Made by a program: the position numbers and the translations under genes
Assembly (NCBI RefSeq): GCF_000344805.1
Contig: NC_020453.1
Location: forward strand, 5,489,001 to 5,553,000
Reading direction: 5' to 3'
Source of the DNA: Bradyrhizobium oligotrophicum S58
GTDB lineage: Bacteria > Pseudomonadota > Alphaproteobacteria > Rhizobiales > Xanthobacteraceae
Length of the DNA stretch: 64,000 nt
Part shown: positions 16,760-25,398 of the stretch, piece by piece
Layout: each line of letters starts with the position of its first letter
Position numbering within the stretch: position 1 is the first letter of the stretch
The notes under the pieces: model-generated
Seen by the model: the letters and a program-made list of their open reading frames with translations, nothing else
What the model was told of the DNA's origin: nothing
The model's database searches: none

Positions 16760-19717
16760 TCACGCCTCGAGCAGCGCGGTGAACACGCGGCGCACCTCGC
16801 TCTGCGTCTCGCGCAGGCGCGCCTCCAGCGCCGAGAAGTCCGGCGCGTCGCCGGCGCGCGCCATCACCCGCAACAGATCGTCGCCGGCCTGGTCCGGCTT
16901 GAACTTGTCGCTGACGCAGAGCCGCAGAATCTGCGTCAGGTCGTGATAGAGCCGCGCCGCCTGGCGCAGGATCACGGCTTCCGCGCGCGGCATCACGCCG
17001 AGCCGCTCGGCGCTGTCGAGCACCGCGAGCGAGCTGACGTCGAGGATCTCCGGCGTCGTCGCCGCGTGGATGAGCTGCAGATATTGCGCGACGAAGTCGA
17101 TGTCGACCATGCCGCCGGCGGCGTGCTTGAGGTCCCACAGATCAGCCTCGCCCTTCTCGGCGGCGATCGCGCGGCGCATGTCCGCGACGTCGCGCGCGAT
17201 CGCGGACGCATCGCGAGCGCGCCGGAGCGCGGCCTGGATGATCACCTCGATGCGGGCACGAAACGCCGGCGAGGCCGAGATCACCCGCGCGCGCGTCAGC
17301 GCCATGTGCTCCCAGGTCCACGCTTCCTGCTCCTGATAGTGCGCGAAGGAATCGATGTGCGAGGCCAGCGGGCCGGCGCGTCCCGAGGGACGCAGCCGCA
17401 TGTCGATGTCGTAGAGCACGCCGTAATTGGTGCGCGAGGTGAAGGCGGAGATCAGCCGCTGCGTGAAGCGGGCGAAGTAGTGCGCACCCTGCAGCGAGCG
17501 CTCGCCATCGGAGTCGGGCGCGTCGGCGTCGAAATCATACAGCAGGATCAAATCGAGATCCGACGACGCCGTCATCTCGCGCGCGCCCAGCCGCCCCATG
17601 GCGACGATCGCGGTCTCCTGGCCCTTGATGCGGCCGTGCTGGGCGGCGAAGCGCTCGGTGACGAGATCATGCACGGTGTGCACGATGCCCTCGGCGACGT
17701 CCGCAAACGCCGTGCCGGCCTGCTGCGCGGAGACCGTGCCGGAGAGGATGCGCGTGCCGATCAGGAACAGGCTCTCCTGGCCGAACAGCCGCAGACGATC
17801 GAGAAATTCCTCGTAGGTGCCGGCGTCCTGCAGGGTCGCGGCGAGACGCTGCGACAATTCGCGCTTGTCCGGGATCGCGCCGAAGAAGCGCGGATCGATC
17901 AGGCCGTCCATCAGCCGCGGCTGCCGCGCCAGCATGTCGCCGAGCCGTGGCGCGGCGCCCAGCACCAGCGCAACGAGCGCAACCAGATCGCGGTTCTGTC
18001 CGAGCAAGGTGATCAGCCGGCCGCCGAGCTGCAGCGCCTGCAGGAAGCGGTCGAAGGCGACGACGGCACGGTCGGGCTCATCGGCGTGGGCGAGGCCGTC
18101 GATCAGCGCGGGGAGAAACTCGGTGAAGCCGGTCCGGGTCGCCTCGGCGCGAAACACGCGGTACTCGCCCGCGAGCCATTGCTGCAGGGTCTTCGCGACC
18201 ATGACCGGATCGCGAAAACCCAGTCCGGCGAGATGCTCCATCAGGCGCGGCTCGTCCGGACCGGCACCGTAGTTCACTGCGGGAAGGCTGACGGTGCCAG
18301 TGGGATCGCCTTCGAACAGCCGGGCGTAGTGTCCCTGCACGACGTTGAGCTCGAACAGCAGATCGGCCGCAAAGCGCTCGCGGCTCTCATAGCCGAAAAA
18401 GCACGCGAACCGGCTGACGCCCTCGACGTCGTCGGGCAGGCTGTGGATCTGCTCATCCGCCATCATCTGCAGCCGGTGCTCGACCCGGCGCAAGAACTGA
18501 TAAGCGATGCCGAGCTCGTCGCGGGCCTGCTCGGTGATCCAGTTGCTGGCGGTGAGCACGTCGAGCGCCTGCAAGGTCGGGCGCACCCGCAGCTCCGGGT
18601 GGCGGCCGCCGGCGATCAGCTGCTGGGTCTGGGCGAAGAACTCGATCTCGCGGATGCCGCCGCGGCCGACCTTGACGTTGTGCCCCTCGACCGCGATCTC
18701 GCTGTGGCCGCGATAGACCTGCATCTGCCGCTTCATGTCATGGACGTCGGTCAGCGCCTGGAAGTCGAGATGCTTTCGCCAGACGAACGGCGACAGCTCG
18801 GCCAGCATCGCCTCGCCCGCTGTGACATCGCCGGCGCAGACGCGGGCCTTGATCATGGCGGCGCGCTCCCAGGTGCGCCCTTCCCGCTCGTAGTAATGCA
18901 GCGCCGCCTCGGTCGACATCGCCACTTGCGTCGAGGCCGGATCGGGTCGCAGCCGGAGGTCGACGCGGAACACGTAGCCGTCGCCGGTGCGGTTCTGCAG
19001 CAGCCGCGCCAGCGCCTGGGTGACGCGAACGAAGAACGGCTGCGGCTCGATGTCGCGCGCCAGCGAATTGACCTCGGGATCGAAGAACACGATGAGGTCG
19101 ATGTCGCTGGAGTAGTTCAGCTCGCCGGCGCCCATCTTGCCCATCGCGAGCACGAACAGGCCGCTGCCCTGCTCCGGATCGTCGGCATCCGCAGGCGAGA
19201 GCCGGCCGCGAGCGGCCTCCTGGCGGAGCAGATGCCGCAGCGCCATCTGCACAGAGGAAACCGCCACGTCGGTCAGCGCCGCCGTCACCTGCATCACAGG
19301 CCAGACGCCGCCGATGTCGCACAGCGCGATCAGGAGCGCCGCCTCGGCCTTGAGCCGCCGCAGCAGGCTCATCACCTCGGCTTCGCTGGAAGCGGCGAAC
19401 ACCTCGCGGCCGGTGCGCGTGATCAGCTCGATCAGATGCGCCTGCGGCTCGCAGCGCAGCAGGCGGTCGAGGCGGCGGGCGTCGGCGCGGGCGAGATCGA
19501 ACAGATAGGGCGAGCACTCGGCGATGCCGAGCAGGATGGTCCGGGCCCAGCCGCCGGCGAGCAGCGCGCGGAGCGATGCGGCCAAGGGCGGCTCGAGCTC
19601 GGCGAGCCAGTCATCGAGACGCTGCTCTGCTTTGGCGGGCGCACGGACATGCGGGCCGGCAACGAAACGTTCGGCCAGGATCTGCCCGTCCGCGTTTCCC
19701 GGCGCGGATGAGATCAT
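16760..19717 (-). CDS. glnE: Bifunctional glutamine synthetase adenylyltransferase/adenylyl-removing enzyme
   Basis: 985 residues. It adds and removes AMP on glutamine synthetase in response to PII state, setting nitrogen assimilation. Two nucleotidyltransferase domains are visible: N-terminal AMGKMGAGELNYSSDIDLI near residue 193 (deadenylylating) and C-terminal AMGRLGAREMTASSDLDLI near residue 703 (adenylylating), each with the paired Asp of the active site. It is slightly longer than the E. coli enzyme (946). The start ATG at 19717 overlaps the histidine kinase stop (ATGA), so translation is coupled to the two-component genes upstream. Confidence 0.96.
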   Translation of the reverse strand: MISSAPGNADGQILAERFVAGPHVRAPAKAEQRLDDWLAELEPPLAASLRALLAGGWARTILLGIAECSPYLFDLARADARRLDRLLRCEPQAHLIELITRTGREVFAASSEAEVMSLLRRLKAEAALLIALCDIGGVWPVMQVTAALTDVAVSSVQMALRHLLRQEAARGRLSPADADDPEQGSGLFVLAMGKMGAGELNYSSDIDLIVFFDPEVNSLARDIEPQPFFVRVTQALARLLQNRTGDGYVFRVDLRLRPDPASTQVAMSTEAALHYYEREGRTWERAAMIKARVCAGDVTAGEAMLAELSPFVWRKHLDFQALTDVHDMKRQMQVYRGHSEIAVEGHNVKVGRGGIREIEFFAQTQQLIAGGRHPELRVRPTLQALDVLTASNWITEQARDELGIAYQFLRRVEHRLQMMADEQIHSLPDDVEGVSRFACFFGYESRERFAADLLFELNVVQGHYARLFEGDPTGTVSLPAVNYGAGPDEPRLMEHLAGLGFRDPVMVAKTLQQWLAGEYRVFRAEATRTGFTEFLPALIDGLAHADEPDRAVVAFDRFLQALQLGGRLITLLGQNRDLVALVALVLGAAPRLGDMLARQPRLMDGLIDPRFFGAIPDKRELSQRLAATLQDAGTYEEFLDRLRLFGQESLFLIGTRILSGTVSAQQAGTAFADVAEGIVHTVHDLVTERFAAQHGRIKGQETAIVAMGRLGAREMTASSDLDLILLYDFDADAPDSDGERSLQGAHYFARFTQRLISAFTSRTNYGVLYDIDMRLRPSGRAGPLASHIDSFAHYQEQEAWTWEHMALTRARVISASPAFRARIEVIIQAALRRARDASAIARDVADMRRAIAAEKGEADLWDLKHAAGGMVDIDFVAQYLQLIHAATTPEILDVSSLAVLDSAERLGVMPRAEAVILRQAARLYHDLTQILRLCVSDKFKPDQAGDDLLRVMARAGDAPDFSALEARLRETQSEVRRVFTALLEA

Positions 19718-21174
19718 GCGGCCTTCTGTGGCACATCCTGCGTCGGCGCCGCAAGCTTGGCGGACAGGCCCGTCCCTGCGGGCAGCACCAGCGTCGCGAC
19801 CAGCCCCGGCCGGGCATCGCCGAGCCGCAGCTCGCCGCCATGCAGGGTCGCCACCGCCGATGCGAGACTCAAGCCGAGCCCGGAACCGGGCAAGGTGCGG
19901 CTCGCCTCCAGCCGCACGAAGCGCTCGACGGCGTGCTTGCGCTCGGCCTCGGGGATGCCCTCGCCATGATCGGTGACGCTGAGCAGGACCTGGCCGCCCT
20001 CGCGCCGCGCCTCGATCAGGATCTCGCGGCGACTTGCCGCAGCCGCCGTATCGAGCGGCACCGCCGCCGGCTTGCCGTACTTGATCGCGTTCTCGACCAG
20101 ATTGGCGAGCGCCTGGCTGATCAGCTCGCGATTGCCATGCACCGGCGCGGCCGCGGCCTTGACGCGCAACGTCATCTCGTTGTCTTCGGCGAGCGGCTCA
20201 TACAGCTCGTGGATGCCGCCGGCGACATCCGCCGCATCGAATTCGACCATGTCGCCGCGTGCCTGCCCCGACTCCGCGCGCGCGATCATCAGGAGCGCAT
20301 TGAAGGTGCGGATCAGGCCGTCGGATTCCTCGATCGTCCGCTCCAGCGCGCCGCGATATTCGTCCTCCGAACGCGACTTCGCCAGCGCCTCCTCGGCGCG
20401 GTTGCGCAGCCGCGTCAGCGGAGTCTTGAGATCGTGCGCGATGTTGTCGGAGACCTCCTTGAGGCTGGTCATCAGCGCCTCGATGCGCTCCAGCATCGCG
20501 TTGAGATTTTCGGCGAGACGATCGAGCTCGTCACCGCTGCGCCCGACCGGCAGCCGGCCCGAGAGGTCGCCGTCCATGATCCGCCGCGTCGTGCCGGTCA
20601 TCGCATCGATCCGGTAAAGCACCCGCCGCGCCACGAAGATGCCGCCGCCGATGCCGAGCACGACGACCACGAGCACCGACCATTGCGCCGCCTTGGCGAC
20701 GATGCCGATCAGCCGCCGCCGCTCCTCGAGATCGCGGCCGATCAAGAGACGAAACCCGCTCGACAGCTGCGTGACATAGACCAGCGCGCGGTGGTTATGA
20801 TCGCTGGTGTCATCGAGCCGGCGATAGAAGGTTTCCGACCACCCGGACGAGCCCATCACGCCGGGCGCGAGCGAGCCGACATTGCCGGCGATCATCTGGC
20901 CCGTCGCGGTGGTGATGAGATAGAGATTGGCGCCAGGTCGCAGCGCGCGACTCTCGATGGCCCCGACGGTCCAGCGCAGGCCGCCGCGGGTGTAGATGTC
21001 GGTCATCTCGCTGATCTCGGCGGTGACCGTGGTCGAGATCTGCTCGGTGATCATGCGGCGCGTGTTCCAGGCGAAATAGCCGAGCAGCGAGGCTGCGAAC
21101 AACGCAAACAACAGCAGATAGACCAGCGTCAGCCGGAACGCCGTGGTGCGGATCAGCTTACCGAAGGCCGTCAC
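19714..21174 (-). CDS. Sensor histidine kinase
   Basis: 486 residues: membrane helix at about 13-35, periplasmic domain 36-162, second helix about 163-183, HAMP linker, HisKA with phospho-accepting His247 in NIAHDLKTPLTR, and an HATPase domain with N-box NLVENAIKYG (358-367), DHGEGIPE and GSGLGLSLA. It phosphorylates the response regulator whose gene overlaps its own by 17 bp. The start at 21174 lies inside the regulator gene. The sensed signal is unknown; the neighbouring degP gene suggests envelope stress, while downstream glnE suggests nitrogen, and neither is proven. Confidence 0.93.
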   Translation of the reverse strand: MTAFGKLIRTTAFRLTLVYLLLFALFAASLLGYFAWNTRRMITEQISTTVTAEISEMTDIYTRGGLRWTVGAIESRALRPGANLYLITTATGQMIAGNVGSLAPGVMGSSGWSETFYRRLDDTSDHNHRALVYVTQLSSGFRLLIGRDLEERRRLIGIVAKAAQWSVLVVVVLGIGGGIFVARRVLYRIDAMTGTTRRIMDGDLSGRLPVGRSGDELDRLAENLNAMLERIEALMTSLKEVSDNIAHDLKTPLTRLRNRAEEALAKSRSEDEYRGALERTIEESDGLIRTFNALLMIARAESGQARGDMVEFDAADVAGGIHELYEPLAEDNEMTLRVKAAAAPVHGNRELISQALANLVENAIKYGKPAAVPLDTAAAASRREILIEARREGGQVLLSVTDHGEGIPEAERKHAVERFVRLEASRTLPGSGLGLSLASAVATLHGGELRLGDARPGLVATLVLPAGTGLSAKLAAPTQDVPQKAA

Positions 21175-21838
21175 GAATCATGTACCCCGCGCCGCGGATG
21201 GTATGGAGCAGCGGCCGCTCGAAACCCTTGTCGATCTTGGAGCGCAGCCGCGAGATGTGGACGTCGATCACGTTGGTCTGCGGGTCGAAATGATAGTCCC
21301 AGACGTTCTCCAGCAGCATGGTGCGCGTCACCACCTGGCCGGCATGCTTCATCAGATATTCGAGCAGCCGGAACTCGCGCGGCTGCAGGGTCAGCTCGTC
21401 CTTGCCGCGCGCAACGCGATGCGACAGCCGATCGAGCTCGAGATCGCCGACCTTGTAGGTGGTCTCCTCGGCCGGCCCGCCATGACGGCGCGACAGCACT
21501 TCGACGCGGGCGAGCAGCTCGGCGAAGGCGTAGGGCTTGGGCAGGTAATCGTCGCCGCCGGCGCGCAGGCCCTTGATGCGGTCGTCGACCTGGCCAAGCG
21601 CGGACAGGATCAGGACCGGGGCGCGGTTGCCCTTGTCGCGCAGCGCGCCGATCACGGACAGGCCGTCGCGCTTCGGCAGCATCCGGTCGACCACCAGCAC
21701 GTCGTAATCCCCGCTCTCGGCCATGGCGAGGCCCTCCTCGCCGTCGCTGGCGAGGTCGGCGACATGTCCGACCTCGCGGAACGCCTTGACCAGATAGTCG
21801 GCGGATTCGCGGTCGTCTTCGATGATCAGCAGGCGCAT
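21158..21838 (-). CDS. OmpR/PhoB-type response regulator
   Basis: 226 residues from the ATG at 21838 (a GTG at 21859 is the alternative; neither has a strong ribosome site). Receiver domain with acidic pocket IIEDD, phospho-accepting Asp51 in VVDRMLP and Lys101 in LPKPYAF, then a winged-helix domain ending RLRSKIDKGFERPLLHTIRGAGYMI (given here only as a pattern). Partner of the overlapping kinase gene. It is 260 bp downstream of degP on the same strand. Confidence 0.93.
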   Translation of the reverse strand: MRLLIIEDDRESADYLVKAFREVGHVADLASDGEEGLAMAESGDYDVLVVDRMLPKRDGLSVIGALRDKGNRAPVLILSALGQVDDRIKGLRAGGDDYLPKPYAFAELLARVEVLSRRHGGPAEETTYKVGDLELDRLSHRVARGKDELTLQPREFRLLEYLMKHAGQVVTRTMLLENVWDYHFDPQTNVIDVHISRLRSKIDKGFERPLLHTIRGAGYMIRDGLR

Positions 21839-22098
21839 TGCGGAAACGGGGGCAGTCACGGTTCGATGTCCATCTACATGGCCCGGCCGCAGTTTCCGTG
21901 CAAGGCGGCGCGCGCCCGGGGGTTAACGAGACGGGAAAGTTGGGCGGCGAGGCTGGGGGACCTCACCGCCCGGAGTTCCTTCCGACGGAGGGGGGCGTTT
22001 TCCTACGGAAGGTGTGACGGGAGCGGGACTTCGCCCGCCCCCAGGAAGAACCGCCGACGCGGGGGCACATGCCGGCGATCCTCCATCTCGTGAAACCT

Positions 22099-23685
22099 TC
22101 AGCCCTTGGCGAGCGGGACTGCGACGAAGCGCGACTGGCCGCCGCTCTTCACGCGCATCAGCACGCTGTTCTTGTTGTCGGCCTTCGCCGCATTGATCGC
22201 CTCGCGCACGTCGCCGGCCGAGGTCACCGACTTGCCGGCGACTTCGAGGATGACGTCGCCTTCCTTGAAGCCGCGATCGGCGGCCGCGCTCTTCGGATCG
22301 ACCTCGGTGACGACGACGCCATCCTTGCCGGCGCCGGCGACGCTCGAAGCCGGAGCGACGGTCATGCCGAGCTTGGGCACATCGGCGCCGCGGGTCGGGC
22401 TCGAATTGTCGTTGCCGCCAGTGTCGGCCTTCGCCTCGATTGTGTTCGGCAGCTTGCCGAGCGTCAGGTTGATGGTCTTCTCCTGGCCCTTGTGCAGGAC
22501 GTTGAGCTTGACCGAGGCGCCCGGCGCGATGCCGCCGATGGTGCGGGCGAGCTCGCGCGCGTCCTTCACCGCCTCGCCATTGACCGAGGTGATGACGTCA
22601 CCCGATTCGATGCCGGCCTTCGCCGCCGGACCATTGGCCTGCGGCTCGGCGACCAGCGCGCCCTCGGCCTTCTTCATGCCGAGGCTGTCGGCGATGTCCT
22701 GCGTCACCGGCTGGATCTGCACGCCGATCCAGCCGCGGCTGACCGAGCCAGAGTCCTTCAGCTGCGCGATCACGCTCTTGACCGTCGAGGCGGGAATCGA
22801 GAACGCGATGCCGACGCTGCCGCCGGACGGCGAATAGATCGCGGTGTTGACGCCGACCACGTTGCCGTCGACATCGAACGCCGGACCACCCGAATTGCCC
22901 TTGTTCACGGGCGCGTCGATCTGGATGAAATCGTCATAGGGGCCGTTGCCGATGTCGCGGCCCACGGCCGAGACGATGCCGGCCGTGACCGTGCCGCCGA
23001 GGCCGAAGGGATTACCGACCGCCAGCACCCAGTCGCCGATCCGCGGCTTGCCGTCGGCGAGCTTGGCGAACGGGAAGCTCGAAGAGCCCTCGACCTTGAT
23101 CAGCGCGAGGTCCGTGCGCTGGTCGGTGCCGATCACCTTGGCGCTGTAGGTCTTGCCGTCGTCGGTCGTGACCTCGACCTTGTCAGCGCCGTCGACCACG
23201 TGGTTGTTGGTCACGGCATAGCCGTCGGCGGAGATGAAGAAGCCGGAGCCCTGCCCGGTGACGGCCCGGCCGCCGCGGCCGCCGCGCCCGCCCGGCATGC
23301 CGGGAATGCCGTTCTCACCGCCGAAGCGGCGGAAGAAGCGCTCCATCGGCGAGCCCGGCTGGAACGGCGTGTCCTCGTCATTGTCGTTCTTGGCGACCTT
23401 CTCGGCGATGTTGACCTTGACCGAAATCACCGACGGCTTCACCCGCTCCACGATGTCGGCAAAGCCGACGGGGCGCGCGACCTTGCTAACCTCGTTCGCG
23501 ACCTGCGCATTGGCCGGGCTAGAGAACAGGTTCAGCGGCGTCCCCGACGGCGCCAAGCCATAGGTGGCGACACCGAGGCCCGCGACGACGGAGGCCATCA
23601 ACGCGAACTTGCGCGCCGAGAACAGCCCGCGCCGCGGCTGGCGATAGGATGGGAGGGAGGACAGGTCGGTCGGACGGTCAGTCAT
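22099..23685 (-). CDS. degP: Periplasmic Do-family serine protease
   Basis: 528 residues: an N-terminal anchor or signal segment (about 26-46), a trypsin-like domain with catalytic triad His162 (TNNHVVDG), Asp192 (RTDLALIK) and Ser265 (GNSGGPAF), and two PDZ domains (about 290-390 and 440-528). A Gly/Arg/Pro-rich insertion (GIPGMPGGRGGRGGR, 127-141) replaces part of the LA loop. It degrades or refolds damaged envelope proteins. Start ATG at 23685 with GGAGAA upstream. Placed ahead of the response regulator, kinase and glnE on the same strand; whether all four share a transcript depends on the 260-bp gap. Confidence 0.95.
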   Translation of the reverse strand: MTDRPTDLSSLPSYRQPRRGLFSARKFALMASVVAGLGVATYGLAPSGTPLNLFSSPANAQVANEVSKVARPVGFADIVERVKPSVISVKVNIAEKVAKNDNDEDTPFQPGSPMERFFRRFGGENGIPGMPGGRGGRGGRAVTGQGSGFFISADGYAVTNNHVVDGADKVEVTTDDGKTYSAKVIGTDQRTDLALIKVEGSSSFPFAKLADGKPRIGDWVLAVGNPFGLGGTVTAGIVSAVGRDIGNGPYDDFIQIDAPVNKGNSGGPAFDVDGNVVGVNTAIYSPSGGSVGIAFSIPASTVKSVIAQLKDSGSVSRGWIGVQIQPVTQDIADSLGMKKAEGALVAEPQANGPAAKAGIESGDVITSVNGEAVKDARELARTIGGIAPGASVKLNVLHKGQEKTINLTLGKLPNTIEAKADTGGNDNSSPTRGADVPKLGMTVAPASSVAGAGKDGVVVTEVDPKSAAADRGFKEGDVILEVAGKSVTSAGDVREAINAAKADNKNSVLMRVKSGGQSRFVAVPLAKG

Positions 23686-24079
23686 ACGGTTTTCTCCGCA
23701 AGCGATTTTGGTCAAGGGCTAAATTCTGTGTCCCGGGCTATGCGCCCCGTTCGCAAGTGAAGATGGGACTTGAAGCCTTACGGCGTGCTGGCTGCGGCGT
23801 TAAACTTCTGTAATGCACGGTGGCGAAGACTGCGGCGGAATGGCGCAGATGGTGGGAAGCGGACGAAAAGTCTTTTTGCCTCAGTTGCTTGCCGAAACAC
23901 CTCAAGCCGCACGAGCGCCATTGGTGTGACCTGCCCGACCAAAGTCGTACGGCGCCCCACGGTCACTCCGCAGGGCGGGTCAGCCGCTGCGTAACCCGCC
24001 GCCACCCCGCCGCCCGGCCCAGACGGCGGATGACGCTTGCGCCACTCCGCCCTCCCCATCCCGGCTGCGTCCAGGCCCC

Positions 24080-24109
24080 GTAGCCCGCATGAGCGAAGCG
24101 ACATGCGGG
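24080..24109. repeat. Half REP-like unit
   Basis: GTAGCCCGCATGAGCGAAGC... matches the left arm of the REP-like palindromes at 27341, 29733 and 29941, but without a right arm nearby. Confidence 0.55.
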
Positions 24110-24172
24110 ATCACTGCGTCCGTCACTGCCGCGCAAGCTCCCACCCCGCCCTCACCTGTCATTCCCCGCGAA

Positions 24173-24407
24173 AGCGGGGAATCCAGCACGCCGCGGCCTC
24201 CCGGCTCAACAATCACCGCCTCGGCGTACTGGATCCTCCGCTGGAGCCTGTCCTCGGGCTCGCCGAAGGCGAGACCCGGGAACGGAGGATGACAGCAGAG
24301 TGTGCGGCACCCTGCCCACCCCAATCTCCGTCATTGCGAGCGCGGCGAAGCGGGGAATCCAGCACGCCGCGGCCTCCCGGCTCGACAATCACCGCCTCGG
24401 CGTACTG
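24173..24407. repeat. 59-bp direct repeat, two copies
   Basis: Copies at 24173-24231 and 24349-24407 match at 58 of 59 positions (core GGGGAATCCAGCACGCCGCG). A second direct repeat, GAGTGTGCGGCACCCTG..., starts at 24298 and 24436. The offsets differ (176 and 138 bp), so the array arose by more than one duplication event. Confidence 0.75.
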
Positions 24408-24468
24408 ATCCTCCGCCTCCGCGGAGGATGAAGCGGAGTGTGCGGCACCCTGCTCGCCCCAATTTCCG

Positions 24469-24573
24469 TCATTGCGAGCGCAGCGACGTGTCCGCCGAAG
24501 CCCATCGGGCGAAGGCGGAAGCAATCCAGAGTCGTGGGCGGGACTCTGGATTGCTTCGCTGCGCTCGCAATGA
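24469..24573. repeat. Nested perfect inverted repeat
   Basis: Outer arms 24469-24486 and 24556-24573 are perfect 18-bp inverted copies (TCATTGCGAGCGCAGCGA). Inner arms 24521-24533 and 24542-24554 (GCAATCCAGAGTC/GACTCTGGATTGC) are perfect over 13 bp. The transcript would fold into a long two-part hairpin. Confidence 0.8.
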
Positions 24574-25149
24574 CGCGGAGGCATCCTGATCCACACTATC
24601 AAACAGCCCTTGGAGCTAAGCATCATCGCCCTCGCGACGCAGTCCGCGCCCGAGTCATGCCCGTCAACTCGCACCCTCACAGCGAGGGCGCAGGGAAGGC
24701 CGGGAGCTCGCCGCCCCCATGGCCCCCGTGCGAACAAAAAGCACGGGGCAGGAACCACAGGTTCGGCTGGGACATCCCGGCCCTCCCTGCGCGATGGTGT
24801 TAACGCTTATACGTGATCTCCCCGGGGACCGGCTGTCTTGCCCCCGTCACCAGCGGATCATCACCGCCAGCTTGGCCGCAGCGTCGGGCGACCAGGACCA
24901 CACGATTTCACGTCCGCAGTCCGCCGTTCGTCGGCAAGGCCAAAGCCCCGCTGCGGCAGCCCGCGTCCATCGCATTCCATCCCGACGTCCGTGACGATCG
25001 CGATACGCCCCCTCGGTGGTACGGAACGGGCGGAAGATACGGGTGATTTGGGGTGGGAGGCAAGAGGATTTTTGATTTTCGGAATAGATCGACGGGTTTC
25101 TGAACATTGGGCGGCTGGGGCGACGGGCAGTCAGCGTCAGAGCTTGGCA

Positions 25150-25398
25150 CTACCTGTCCGCTTCATCTGACCATTGAGAGCCCATAAGACCTGCATCAAG
25201 AATCCCACCGATTCGTTTTTGCATTCCTTGGCGAGTATCTTCGATATCTAAGACAGATTCGTTGAACGCGACAACATATTGACCGCACGTCTTATCTAGA
25301 TAGATGAGGACTAAGGTACGCCGCACTTTCGGCTTAGCGTAAATCTCAGCGGCTATTCGAATCGGAATTCCGAGGACAATCAGGACGCCAGCTCGCAA
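25150..25398 (-). CDS. Possible small protein, unknown
   Basis: An 82-codon open frame beginning at TTG, ending just past the repeat array. An in-frame stop lies six codons upstream, so only TTG at 25398 or an internal GTG is available, and no ribosome site is seen. The predicted sequence has a protein-like composition (RRTLVLIYLDKTCGQYVVAF) in sequence of the same lower GC as the neighbouring islet. Its 5' end touches the start codon of the divergent pentapeptide gene. Weakly supported. Confidence 0.25.
   Translation of the reverse strand: MRAGVLIVLGIPIRIAAEIYAKPKVRRTLVLIYLDKTCGQYVVAFNESVLDIEDTRQGMQKRIGGILDAGLMGSQWSDEADR

Larger units (their letters stand above)
23686..25149. other. Long repeat-rich non-coding region
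   Basis: About 1.46 kb without a credible gene. 23690-24030 is unremarkable GC-rich sequence with a small GCGGGTCAGCCGCTGCGTAACCCGC stem at about 23973. From 24080 on it is a mosaic of short palindromic and direct repeats, listed separately. 24600-24840 (GAGGGCGCAGGGAAGGCC ... GGTGTTAACGCTTATACG) resembles a dispersed element I recall from Bradyrhizobium intergenic regions. Apparent open frames here change with every repeat and have no protein-like composition. Confidence 0.6.

Noticed and set aside
24213..24758. Open frames inside the repeat array, up to 181 codons
   Set aside because: They consist of translated palindromic repeats and change with each copy; no start signal or protein-like sequence.
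23686..25149. Possible CRISPR array or tRNA in the repeat-rich region
   Set aside because: The repeats are two-copy, differently spaced and palindromic, without regular spacers; no cloverleaf or cas gene is visible.
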